From 2-01-FULL-41-26 sp964587505 (GTDB lineage Bacteria; Patescibacteriota; Minisyncoccia; 2-02-FULL-40-12; GWA2-44-9), in the NCBI GenBank assembly GCA_964587505.1, contig CAZPLD010000010.1, positions 1-19,821 on the forward strand: a stretch of 19,821 bases of DNA, read 5' to 3'. Below the pieces are notes generated by a model. The model had not been told where the DNA came from, did not search any database, and saw only the letters and a list, made by a program, of their open reading frames with translations. Of the stretch, positions 6,101-12,703 are shown one piece after another (within the stretch, counting starts at the first letter, position 1; the number at the start of each line of letters is the position of its first letter). The position numbers and the translations under genes are program-made.

Positions 6101-6143
6101 CATTCGCCCTGCTGGGCTCAGTATTTCGTCGCCTTCGCTCCTC
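6101..6143 (-). repeat. AGYA-loop hairpin repeat, copy between rplE and rpsN
   Basis: On the minus strand GAGGAGCGAAGGCGAC leads into GAAATACTGA (6127-6118), stem GCCC, loop AGCA, stem GGGC, then GAATG (6105-6101). The flanks match the copy at 1985-2011 on the other strand, while the stem bases differ and still pair. It fills the 63-nt spacer. Confidence 0.6.
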
Positions 6144-6145
6144 AA

Positions 6146-6685
6146 TTATTTTTTAATCGGGAATCCCATTTGTTTTAAAAACTCAATTCCCTTTTCTCTG
6201 TTTTTGGCCGTTGTAACCACGGTTACTTCCAGTCCAAAAATATCTTTAATATTCTCATAATTTATCTCCGGGAAAATGCTTGACTCCTTGATTCCAAAAT
6301 TCAGATTTCCCATCTTATCGAAATTCCTGTCGTCTATACCCCTGAAATCCTTGGACCTGGGTAAAGCTATCGAAATTAATCTGTCTAGAAAGTCATACAT
6401 TCTTTTCCCTCTCAATGTAACTGCGACGCCCACAGTTACTCCCTGCCTCAATTTAAACCCCGATATGGACTTCTTGGCTTTCTTTAAAACAGGTTTTTGG
6501 CCTGTTATCATCGATAACTCCTTTGCAATCCTTTCTATGGTCTTGTCTTCTTTTGCAATTCTTCCGACTCCCGTATTTATAACGACTTTTTCTATTTTCG
6601 GCACAGCCATTACATTCTTAATTTCAAAAGCTTTCTGCATTGCAGGAATCACTGTTTTTCTATATTTTTCTTGAAGTCTTGTCAT
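6146..6685 (-). CDS. rplE: Large-subunit ribosomal protein L5 (uL5)
   Basis: L5 binds 5S rRNA in the central protuberance and contacts P-site tRNA. The 179 residues show the usual start (LQEKYRKTVIPAM), a MAVPKIEKVVINTGVG strand, the TGQKPVLKKAKKSISGFKLR segment and LRGKRMYDFLDRLI. The length is normal. It starts 18 nt after rplX and lies in the standard spc order. Confidence 0.97.
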   Translation of the reverse strand: MTRLQEKYRKTVIPAMQKAFEIKNVMAVPKIEKVVINTGVGRIAKEDKTIERIAKELSMITGQKPVLKKAKKSISGFKLRQGVTVGVAVTLRGKRMYDFLDRLISIALPRSKDFRGIDDRNFDKMGNLNFGIKESSIFPEINYENIKDIFGLEVTVVTTAKNREKGIEFLKQMGFPIKK

Positions 6686-6703
6686 ATCAACTATGAGGCA
6701 TTA

Positions 6704-7009
6704 TTATACCTCACTTTTACATTTCTTACAAATTCTGATTTTATTATCACTCTCAAATTTATATCCTATTCTTGTCATTTTTCCGCATGATTTACAGACC
6801 AAAGCCACACTGGATGCGCTAACCGCCCGCTCTTTGCTTATGATCTGTCCTTTCTGTCCTTGCTGTCTGGCCCGGACATTCTTTTTTATCAAATTCAAAC
6901 CTTCGACAACAACTCTGTCGATGCTAGGTATGACCATGGAAATTTTTCCCGTCTTTCCCCGGTCTTTACCGTTTAACATTATTACATTGTCGCCTTTATG
7001 AAGTTTCAT
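6704..7009 (-). CDS. rplX: Large-subunit ribosomal protein L24 (uL24) with C-terminal Cys ribbon
   Basis: L24 is an early-assembly 23S rRNA binder. The KOW motif is at the start (KLHKGDNVIMLNGKDRGKTG), followed by RVVVEGLNLIKKNVR. The C-terminal quarter contains two CxxC pairs (Cys72/75 and Cys94/97), a likely zinc ribbon as in many bacterial L24 proteins. The start is 5 nt after the rplN stop. Confidence 0.97.
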   Translation of the reverse strand: MKLHKGDNVIMLNGKDRGKTGKISMVIPSIDRVVVEGLNLIKKNVRARQQGQKGQIISKERAVSASSVALVCKSCGKMTRIGYKFESDNKIRICKKCKSEV

Positions 7010-7014
7010 ATTTT

Positions 7015-7380
7015 TTATACTAATTCCTCTGCCAACGATGCTATCGTATTATAGCCTCTTTCTTTAATTTCTCTCGGTATCGGACCGAAAATTCTTCCGC
7101 CTTTAGGTTCTTTTCCGTCTAAAATCACAACCGCGTTGTCATCAAATCTGATATACGTGCCGTCTTTTCTTCGGAACGGCTGTCTTTGTCTGACCACAAC
7201 CGCCCTTAAAACATCTTTTTTCTTTACCATTTTTCTTGGTTCGGCAACTTTAACCGAAACTACGACAATGTCTCCAAGCTGGGCATATCTGTGCCCCGAT
7301 CCCCCGAGAACCTTAAAGACTCCGACCCTTTTGGCTCCTGTGTTGTCCGCAACATTTACGATTGAACGAAGCTGTAACAT
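7015..7380 (-). CDS. rplN: Large-subunit ribosomal protein L14 (uL14)
   Basis: L14 lies at the subunit interface, contacts 16S rRNA and is the docking site of the silencing factor RsfS. The 121-residue sequence has the expected MLQLRSIVNVADNTGAKRVG, a central GDIVVVSVKVAEPRKMVKKK and a C-terminal RIFGPIPREIKERGYNTIAS. The length is normal. It is 9 nt downstream of rpsQ. Confidence 0.98.
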   Translation of the reverse strand: MLQLRSIVNVADNTGAKRVGVFKVLGGSGHRYAQLGDIVVVSVKVAEPRKMVKKKDVLRAVVVRQRQPFRRKDGTYIRFDDNAVVILDGKEPKGGRIFGPIPREIKERGYNTIASLAEELV

Positions 7381-7389
7381 ATATTTGAA

Positions 7390-7629
7390 TTAATTGGCTT
7401 TTTCTTTATTACTTGACTCAACTTTTCCAAGAACAACCCATCTTTTTTCTTTGGACATTGGTCTGGTTTCCTGAATTAAAACATGATCTCCGGTACGGTA
7501 TTGATTTTGTTCATCGTGAGCTTTATATTTTGCTGAAGTTTTGAAATATTTTTTATACTTCGGATGTTTTTTTAAACTCGAAATCTTAACTACTACGGTT
7601 TTGGTCATCTTGTCCGATACGACTACCCC
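7390..7629 (-). CDS. rpsQ: Small-subunit ribosomal protein S17 (uS17), 5' end lost in assembly gap
   Basis: S17 binds helices of the 16S 5' domain. The visible core HPKYKKYFKTSAKYKAHDEQ, RTGDHVLIQETRP and MSKEKRWVVLG is typical. The ATG at 7608 is not the real start: in-frame codons upstream (7609-7629) encode GVVVSDK, giving GVVVSDKMTKTVVV, which matches the family's GxVVSDKMxKTVVV strand. The reading frame stays open into the N run, so the true start lies in or beyond the gap. A protein begun at 7608 would miss its first beta strand. Confidence 0.93.
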   Translation of the reverse strand, partial: GVVVSDKMTKTVVVKISSLKKHPKYKKYFKTSAKYKAHDEQNQYRTGDHVLIQETRPMSKEKRWVVLGKVESSNKEKAN

Positions 7630-7729
7630 NNNNNNNNNNNNNNNNNNNNNNNNNNNNNNNNNNNNNNNNNNNNNNNNNNNNNNNNNNNNNNNNNNNNNNN
7701 NNNNNNNNNNNNNNNNNNNNNNNNNNNNN
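7630..7729. other. Assembly gap (100 N)
   Basis: Exactly 100 N, the conventional length for a scaffold join of unknown size. It hides the stop of rpmC and the first codons of rpsQ. The real distance is unknown. Confidence 0.99.
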
Positions 7730-7913
7730 CATTTTTTTTAATGATGGTTAAAATTCTGGCAATTTCTTTTTTTGTTTTACCGACCTGGCTGAAATTTTTC
7801 AGTCTTTTTTCGCCTAATTCGAAATTAAACTGTAAAAGTTTTGCTTTCAAATCCTTGAGCATCGTGCTCAATTCTTCCGTGGTCTTGTTTTGTAAGTCTG
7901 TCTTTTTAGCCAT
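7730..7913 (-). CDS. rpmC: Large-subunit ribosomal protein L29 (uL29), 3' end in assembly gap
   Basis: L29 lies near the peptide exit and contributes to the SRP and trigger-factor docking area. The 61 visible residues form the expected two helices: TTEELSTMLKDLKAKLLQFN and the family signature SQVGKTKKEIARILTII. The usual length is about 60-70, so only a few residues and the stop should be missing. It starts 5 nt after rplP. Confidence 0.93.
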
Positions 7914-7918
7914 TTTAT

Positions 7919-8320
7919 TTATCTTTTTACTATTCTTGTTTTTATCGCAAGTTTATGCGAGCCAAGCATTAATGCTTTTCTTGCCTGATCTTCCGGTAAC
8001 CCATCTATTTCAAAAATTATCTTTCCTGCCTCAACTACCGCCACAAAATGGTCCAAAGTTCCTGCGCCGCCGCCCATTCCAAGTTCTCCTCCGTGGTTAG
8101 TGCGGGGCTTATCCGGAAACACGCGCATCCAGATCTTGCCGCCTCTTTGAACAAATCTCGTCATAACACGCCTTGCCGCTTCCAATTGGTTGGCTTTTAT
8201 CCAGCTTGATTCTTCGGCTTTCAAACCAAAACTTCCAAAGCTTAAATACGTGCCTCTTGTGGCCTTAGATTTTAAATTGCCCTTATGGACCTTCGGATGT
8301 TTTACTCTTGCTGGTTGCAA
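7919..8320 (-). CDS. rplP: Large-subunit ribosomal protein L16 (uL16)
   Basis: L16 helps shape the A-site tRNA channel. It has the conserved VKHPKVHKGNLKSKATRGT, the Arg-rich ARRVMTRFVQRGGKIWMRVF, FPDKPRT and a C-terminal HKLAIKTRIVKR. The length of 133 is near normal. The canonical N-terminus has a few residues before the Arg-Val-Lys; here MQPARVKHPK fits. The spacer to rpsC carries short tandem and inverted repeats. Confidence 0.97.
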   Translation of the reverse strand: MQPARVKHPKVHKGNLKSKATRGTYLSFGSFGLKAEESSWIKANQLEAARRVMTRFVQRGGKIWMRVFPDKPRTNHGGELGMGGGAGTLDHFVAVVEAGKIIFEIDGLPEDQARKALMLGSHKLAIKTRIVKR

Positions 8321-8329
8321 TGAATTAGT

Positions 8330-8393
8330 GATTAGCGATTAGTAGTTAGCGATTAGTAATTTTACTATTCGCTACTGGCTATTCGCTACTGGC
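8330..8393. repeat. Tandem and inverted repeats spanning the rpsC stop
   Basis: TATTCGCTACTGGC occurs twice in tandem (8366-8379, 8380-8393), and the second copy contains the rpsC stop codon. Upstream, TTAGCGATTAGTA occurs twice, separated by one base. AGCGATTAGTAA and TTACTATTCGCT (8349-8374) form a 12-bp hairpin with one mismatch. AT-rich spacers of this kind also occur between rplW and rplB. Confidence 0.6.
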
Positions 8394-9024
8394 TAAACTT
8401 CTCTCCTTTATATATCCACACCTTCACCCCTATTGTTCCATAGGTGGTGTGAGCGGTTGCTTTTGCGTAATCTATGTCGGCTCTTAATGTCTGTAACGGC
8501 AAATTTCCTTCTTCCAAATGTTCGGATCGTGCAATTTCAGCTCCGTCCAAGCGTCCGCCAAGTAGAATCTTTGCTCCCTTAACCTGCTTTGAAGCCATAA
8601 TTTTGGCCAAGGTTTGTTTCATTATTCTTCTGAAAGGAATTCTTTTTTCAATCTGATCAACTATGGATTCGGCCATTATCATGGCAGATGCTTCCGGATT
8701 TTTGACCTCTTGTATCTCAATCCTGACGGAAACCTTGTTTTTAAGTAATTTCTGAATGGCACTCTTTAATTCCTCGACTCCAGTGCCTCCGCGCCCTATC
8801 AATAGTCCCGGTCTGGCCGTAAAAATTACTACATTCAAAGCACCGGTTCCTCTCTCCAATTCAACCCTGTCTACGCCGATATTTTTTAATTTTTTATTCA
8901 GAAAAGCTCTTACAGCAACGTCGTCTTTCAGATACGGCACATATTTGCGTCCGCCAAACCAGCGGGACGCCCAGTCCTTTTGAATGCCTATTCTGAATGA
9001 TGTTGGTGATATTTTTTGTCCCAT
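8386..9024 (-). CDS. rpsC: Small-subunit ribosomal protein S3 (uS3)
   Basis: S3 forms part of the mRNA entry channel and has helicase-supporting Arg/Lys residues. It starts MGQKISPTSFRIGIQKDWASR, has a KH domain with GRGG (LLIGRGGTGVEEL, near 73-85) and the C-terminal S3 domain (GGRLDGAEIARSE, TTYGTIGVKVWIYKGE). At 212 residues the length is normal. Its stop lies in a tandem 14-bp repeat, so the C-terminus may have been changed by repeat expansion. Confidence 0.97.
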   Translation of the reverse strand: MGQKISPTSFRIGIQKDWASRWFGGRKYVPYLKDDVAVRAFLNKKLKNIGVDRVELERGTGALNVVIFTARPGLLIGRGGTGVEELKSAIQKLLKNKVSVRIEIQEVKNPEASAMIMAESIVDQIEKRIPFRRIMKQTLAKIMASKQVKGAKILLGGRLDGAEIARSEHLEEGNLPLQTLRADIDYAKATAHTTYGTIGVKVWIYKGEKFSQ

Positions 9025-9028
9025 GGTT

Positions 9029-9054
9029 CGAAATTTCGATATATCGATATATCG
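9029..9054. repeat. Perfect palindrome between rplV and rpsC
   Basis: Positions 9037-9054 form an 18-bp perfect palindrome, two head-to-tail CGATATAT units ending in CG. It overlaps a second palindrome, CGAAATTTCG (9029-9038). It begins 3 nt after the rplV stop on the minus strand and fills almost the whole spacer. Confidence 0.7.
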
Positions 9055-9056
9055 CG

Positions 9057-9542
9057 TTATACTTGTTTCCTTCTAAACAATCTTCTGGCTATGCTTCCCT
9101 CGCTTTTCTTGCCTATCTCTGTTTTAATTTTGTGTTTCTTGATTTCCTCTTTCTCAACTTTAGGTGCTTCCTTGGTTTTCTTTTCCGTTGTTTGTCTCTT
9201 TAATCCGGCAACTCTCTCGTCCAGGATAAGCCGCACTCTGCTGGTTTTCTTCTGAATTTCCCCCGCTCTTCCCTGCGCTTTCGGTCTGTATCTTTTTAAT
9301 TTAATTCCTTCGTCTACAAGAAATACCTTGATATATAAATTTTCTTTAACCATGCTGAAGTTATTTTCGGCATTGGCGATAGCGGAGTTCAATAATTTAA
9401 TCAGCGGTAAGACCGGCTTCTTCATAAAAAACTCCATCTGGTTCAAAGCATAGACAACGTCCTTGCCTTTTAGCAAATTCGTAACCGCCCTGACCTTTCT
9501 CGGGGCGATTCTCAATCCGTTCAGTTGTGCTTTAACTTCCAT
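9057..9542 (-). CDS. rplV: Large-subunit ribosomal protein L22 (uL22) with Lys-rich C-terminal extension
   Basis: L22 lines the exit tunnel with a long beta hairpin. Residues 1-108 match the family: IAPRKVRAVTNLLKGKDV, LLNSAIANAENNF and the hairpin region around KLKRYRPKAQGRAGEI. The usual length is about 110. This one has 161, the last ~50 being Lys/Glu/Arg-rich (KTKEAPKVEKEEIKKHKIKT and onward) and probably disordered, on the ribosome surface. Confidence 0.96.
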   Translation of the reverse strand: MEVKAQLNGLRIAPRKVRAVTNLLKGKDVVYALNQMEFFMKKPVLPLIKLLNSAIANAENNFSMVKENLYIKVFLVDEGIKLKRYRPKAQGRAGEIQKKTSRVRLILDERVAGLKRQTTEKKTKEAPKVEKEEIKKHKIKTEIGKKSEGSIARRLFRRKQV

Positions 9543-9563
9543 AATTTATGTTTAATAATTTAA

Positions 9564-9929
9564 TTATTTCTTCGGTGCAGCGGCTGGTGCGGCGGCTCCT
9601 TCGGCCGGAGCTTTGGCTGCCTGAGCAGCTTCTATCTCTTTCTGCTTCTGGGCAGCTTCCAACTCTCTCTGCATTCTTCCGCCATGTCTTACAAATTTTC
9701 TGGTTAATGAAAACTCGCCTAATTTGTGCCCTATCATGTCTTCTGTCACAAAAACGGGGACATGGACCCTGCCGTTATGCACACCAAAAGTGAATCCTAT
9801 CATTTCCGGGATAATCGTGCAGTCTCTGGCCCAGGTCTTGATAATCACTTTATCGCCCGCTCTAAGCTTGCCTACCTTTTTTAGCAGCTTTTCATCTACA
9901 TATGGTCCTTTTTTAAGTGATCGACTCAT
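9564..9929 (-). CDS. rpsS: Small-subunit ribosomal protein S19 (uS19) with Ala/Pro-rich tail
   Basis: S19 lies in the 30S head and contacts S13. The first ~85 residues are typical: MSRSLKKGPYVDEKLLKKV, PEMIGFTFGVHNGRVHVPVF, MIGHKLGEFSLTRKF. After RHGGRMQRELE there is an extra ~35-residue tail, a Gln/Glu/Ala helix-like stretch ending in Ala/Pro repeats and PKK. The usual length is about 92. It lies directly after rplB. Confidence 0.96.
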   Translation of the reverse strand: MSRSLKKGPYVDEKLLKKVGKLRAGDKVIIKTWARDCTIIPEMIGFTFGVHNGRVHVPVFVTEDMIGHKLGEFSLTRKFVRHGGRMQRELEAAQKQKEIEAAQAAKAPAEGAAAPAAAPKK

Positions 9930-9931
9930 AA

Positions 9932-10756
9932 TTATTTGGTTCTTCTTATAATGAATTTACCCGACTTTTTCTTTTTGTTTCTTGTCTTTCTTCCGCCAGT
10001 TATTTTTCCATAAGCGGTCTTCGGACGTCTTGTTCCTCTGCCCTGTCTGCCTTCTCCGCCTCCATAAGGATGGTCAACCGGATTCATGGCCGTGCCTCTT
10101 ACTTTCGGTCTTCGGCCAAGCCATCTGGATTTGCCGGCTTTACCCAAAACCACTGTGCCGTGTTCAGCATTGGAAACCTGGCCAATAGAAGCGTAGGCCT
10201 CGCCCAAAATCATTCTTGTTTCCGATGAGGGCATTACCAGTTGGACGAAACCGCCTTCGCTTGCTAAAACAGTTGCTCCGGAACCCGCTGATCTGACTAT
10301 TTTTCCGCCCTGTCCCGGAAATAATTCCACGTTATAAACAATAGTTCCCTGCGGAATGTTCTTCAGCTTCATTCTGTTTCCCGATCTTATCGGAGCCTGC
10401 TCTGAAGTAATAATCGAATCTCCAACCTTCAATTCTTGTGGAGCCAATATATATCTTTTTGCCCCATCCGCAAAATTAATTCTGGCTATTCTTGATGTCC
10501 GGTTCGGATCATATTCCAAAGCCACAACCTTGCCGGGAATGTTTAATTTATCTGTCTGTTTGAAATCTACATCCCTATATAACCTCTTGGCTCCTCCGCC
10601 TTTTCGGGGACCGGTAATTCTTCCCCGGTTATTTCTGCCGTATGATTTGCTGAATCCCCATTTATGCGACTTTAAAGGCTCAATTTTAGTTAATTGAGAA
10701 AAATCATATCCTTTCATTCCTCTTCTAGATGGTGTTGTCGGCTTGTATAACTTCAT
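9932..10756 (-). CDS. rplB: Large-subunit ribosomal protein L2 (uL2)
   Basis: L2 is needed for subunit joining and sits near the peptidyl transferase centre. The 274 residues start MKLYKPTTPSRRGM and contain SYGRNNRGRITGPRKGGGAK, LEYDPNRTSRIARI and the C-terminal VRGTAMNPVDHPYGGGEG. The His corresponding to E. coli His229 (DHP) is kept, but the following HPHGGG His is Tyr here (HPYGGG). The basic tail GGRKTRNKKKKSGKFIIRR is normal. Confidence 0.97.
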   Translation of the reverse strand: MKLYKPTTPSRRGMKGYDFSQLTKIEPLKSHKWGFSKSYGRNNRGRITGPRKGGGAKRLYRDVDFKQTDKLNIPGKVVALEYDPNRTSRIARINFADGAKRYILAPQELKVGDSIITSEQAPIRSGNRMKLKNIPQGTIVYNVELFPGQGGKIVRSAGSGATVLASEGGFVQLVMPSSETRMILGEAYASIGQVSNAEHGTVVLGKAGKSRWLGRRPKVRGTAMNPVDHPYGGGEGRQGRGTRRPKTAYGKITGGRKTRNKKKKSGKFIIRRTK

Positions 10757-10769
10757 AAAATTTCTAATG

Positions 10770-10846
10770 CCTAATATCTAATTTCTAATCAATTCCCAAT
10801 TACTAATTCCCGATGTTTAGAAATTAGTAATTAGAAATTAGTCATT
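10770..10846. repeat. AT-rich nested inverted repeat between rplW and rplB
   Basis: CTAATTTCTAAT on the left is complementary to ATTAGAAATTAG on the right (12 bp, perfect). Within it TTACTAATT pairs with AATTAGTAA. The spacer of about 95 nt between rplW and rplB is almost wholly made of these ATTAG-type units. No gene or promoter is clear. Confidence 0.6.
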
Positions 10847-10851
10847 TATCC

Positions 10852-11265
10852 TCAGGGTTTGGCTTGTTCTATGGTCTGGCCCTTTTCCAGGACCACAATT
10901 GCTTTCTTGAACTCCGACCTGAAACCGGGATGCCGGCCCAAGTCTCTCCTTTTTCTGGGCATATTTAAAACTTTAACACTCTCGACTTTTACATTAAAAA
11001 GTTTTTCAACTTGTTTTCTTATCTGGCTCTTGTTGGCGCTTCTGAAAACTTTGAAAACATACTGATTAAATCCGTTCAACAAAGAAGCTTTCTCGCTTAT
11101 ATAAAAATTCTTTAAAACTCTGTATGCTTCCGCGTTGCCCGTAACTGGCAAGGCCAAACCGGCTTCCTCTTTCTTTTCTTCAATAACAATATCTTCCTTT
11201 TTTAAGGGCTTCTTCTTTTTTCCGTCAACTGACGGATTATTTTTGAAAAGATTTAATGCTGTCAT
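10852..11265 (-). CDS. rplW: Large-subunit ribosomal protein L23 (uL23) with N-terminal extension
   Basis: L23 lies at the tunnel exit and is the trigger-factor and SRP docking site. The core starts near residue 45: AYRVLKNFYISEKASLLNGF, then NQYVFKVFRSANKSQIRKQV and VKVLNMPRKRRDLGRHPGFR. The usual length is about 95-100. The first ~44 residues are an extra Lys/Glu-rich stretch (GKKKKPLKKEDIVIEEKKEE), likely disordered. The start is 1 nt after the rplD stop. Confidence 0.95.
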   Translation of the reverse strand: MTALNLFKNNPSVDGKKKKPLKKEDIVIEEKKEEAGLALPVTGNAEAYRVLKNFYISEKASLLNGFNQYVFKVFRSANKSQIRKQVEKLFNVKVESVKVLNMPRKRRDLGRHPGFRSEFKKAIVVLEKGQTIEQAKP

Positions 11266-11266
11266 A

Positions 11267-11905
11267 TTACTTGTTGAATGTTTTGTTTAAAATATCCACT
11301 GAATCTTTGACCAAAACCAAATACTTATACGAAAGCACCTCCAGCGGATTCAGGTTTCTGGCTTCTACGGCTGAAAAGTTTGGTAAATTTTTTGACGACC
11401 TCTTGATCTTATCCTCCATTACCGGCAAGACCAGTAATGCCTTTGGGTTCTTGCCAATTAAGGTCGCGAGGTTTTTCAATATGACAGCCAACTCTTTTGT
11501 TTTTGGATTTTCCAATCTGATACTATCCAAAATAAAAAGCTGTTTGTCTTTTGCTTTTGAAGACAAGACCATAAATAACGCCTTTCGGGCCATTTTTTTG
11601 TTTATTTTCTTTTTAAAATTCCTCTCCTTAGTCGGTCCGAAAGTTACTCCTCCGCCTTTCCATATCGGTGAACGGATAGAAGCATGTCTGGCCCGGCCGG
11701 TACCTTTCTGCCGCCACGGCTTTTTGCCTCCGCCTCTTACTTCTCCCCGACCTTTAGCATGGGCGATAACCTGCCTCTTGTTGGATTGCAGTGATGTTAC
11801 AATCTGGTGAACTAAATCGTTATTCATCTCCAAATTAAATATCTGGTCAGGCAAATTTACCTTACCAACATTTTCCGCTTTCTGATTGTACAAAGGCATC
11901 TCCAT
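11267..11905 (-). CDS. rplD: Large-subunit ribosomal protein L4 (uL4)
   Basis: L4 reaches into the exit tunnel and in enterobacteria is the autogenous repressor of the S10 operon. Its tunnel loop is present (GRGEVRGGGKKPWRQKGTGR, ARHASIRSPIWKGGG, FGPTKERNF), followed by the C-terminal Rossmann-like part (KALLVLPVMEDKI). The length of 212 is normal. Starts at 11905 or two codons later are possible. It is 1 nt from rplC. Confidence 0.97.
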   Translation of the reverse strand: MEMPLYNQKAENVGKVNLPDQIFNLEMNNDLVHQIVTSLQSNKRQVIAHAKGRGEVRGGGKKPWRQKGTGRARHASIRSPIWKGGGVTFGPTKERNFKKKINKKMARKALFMVLSSKAKDKQLFILDSIRLENPKTKELAVILKNLATLIGKNPKALLVLPVMEDKIKRSSKNLPNFSAVEARNLNPLEVLSYKYLVLVKDSVDILNKTFNK

Positions 11906-11906
11906 T

Positions 11907-12512
11907 TTATTGCGATTGGATAATTAATAATTGTCCCCTATTCCCCGGAACCGCACCTTTGACCGCAAGCAATCCGTTCTCAACATCAACTCTCACGATT
12001 TTTAACCCCCTTGTGGTTACTTGGTCATGTCCCATTCGTCCGGCCATTCTCATTCCCGGCAATGTGTGCTGGGGAAATCTTTGACCGATAGAACCCGCAT
12101 GTCTTGCAACATGGTGGTGTCCATGACTGAAGGGCATTCCGTGAAAACCATGCCTCTTCATTACACCCTGAAAACCTTTACCCTTGGATACTCCGGTGAC
12201 CTTAACCTTATCTCCGATAGTAAAAGTAGAAGCATCAAACTTATCGCCGACTTTTAATTCGTTGCTGCCTCTGACTTCTTTAACATGTTGAAAGTTACCA
12301 AGATCTTTAAAGTGTCCTTTTTGCGGTTTCTTTATATTTTTAGCTTTTCTGGTTCCTGTTCCAATCTGAACTGCTTCATAGCCGTCTTGTTCTTTAGTCT
12401 TAACCTGAACCACAACGTTCGGCTCAACTTCAACAACGGTAACAGGAACGACTTTTCCGTCTTCCTCAAAAACCTGACTCATCCCTAATTTTTTACCTAA
12501 AATAAATTTCAT
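11907..12512 (-). CDS. rplC: Large-subunit ribosomal protein L3 (uL3)
   Basis: L3 starts 23S assembly. I place the start at 12512 (MKFILGKKLGMSQVF), the canonical L3 N-terminus; an in-frame ATG at 12554 would add 14 residues unlike the family. From 12512 there are 201 residues. The conserved VTGVSKGKGFQGVMKRHGFH and GSIGQRFPQHTLPGMRMAGR are present, including the Gln that is methylated in E. coli L3 (GSIGQ). No SD is visible. Unlike most genomes, rplC is not directly after rpsJ; about 0.8 kb intervenes. Confidence 0.96.
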   Translation of the reverse strand: MKFILGKKLGMSQVFEEDGKVVPVTVVEVEPNVVVQVKTKEQDGYEAVQIGTGTRKAKNIKKPQKGHFKDLGNFQHVKEVRGSNELKVGDKFDASTFTIGDKVKVTGVSKGKGFQGVMKRHGFHGMPFSHGHHHVARHAGSIGQRFPQHTLPGMRMAGRMGHDQVTTRGLKIVRVDVENGLLAVKGAVPGNRGQLLIIQSQ

Positions 12513-12550
12513 AGAATCTAAGATTGTTCGCTTGAACCATGTCGGGCACG

Positions 12551-12575
12551 GCATAAATTCCTGCTGGAATTTTGC
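12551..12575 (-). repeat. AGYA-loop hairpin, copy upstream of rplC
   Basis: On the minus strand GCAAAATTCC, loop AGCA, GGAATTTATGC. A copy inside element A (plus strand, 1889-1913) reads GCAAAAACCC, AGCA, GGGTTTTATGC. The four differing bases form two exchanged base pairs (A-T to T-A, C-G to T-A), so pairing is kept. GAGCGAG lies just before it, as in the other copies. Confidence 0.65.
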
Positions 12576-12656
12576 CTCGTACTCGCTCCGCCGAGCTCCG
12601 TAAGTCCCTCCTTAGGCTCAAGCTTCTCAATCTTTAAGTATCACTCAGATAGCACA

Positions 12657-12703
12657 CAAAATAAAAACCCAGATTTAGCTGGGCATATAATATCCTGCTA
12701 AAT
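12657..12703 (-). terminator. Terminator with a competing upstream stem, before rplC
   Basis: On the minus strand CCCAG (12683-12679), loop CTAAAT, CTGGG (12672-12668) is followed by TTTTTATTTT, a rho-independent terminator form. An alternative stem, ATTTAGC (12703-12697) with GCTAAAT (12679-12673), overlaps and would exclude it. It lies after the 62-residue gene and before rplC, as expected for a terminator/antiterminator leader of the S10 genes or simply the end of the upstream unit. Confidence 0.55.

Noticed and set aside
7541..7741. Open frames running through the N run
   Set aside because: N bases carry no information; the frames are artefacts of the gap.
8366..8393. Possible CRISPR-like repeats
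   Set aside because: Direct tandem repeat without spacers; no cas genes nearby. The same applies to the 11-mers at 12896-12917.
12513..12554. rplC start at 12554
   Set aside because: The extra 14 residues do not resemble L3; the ATG at 12512 gives the canonical N-terminus.
12606..12617. AAGGAGGG on the minus strand as a ribosome-binding site
   Set aside because: No ATG, GTG or TTG follows at 5-10 nt; it lies within a small inverted repeat.
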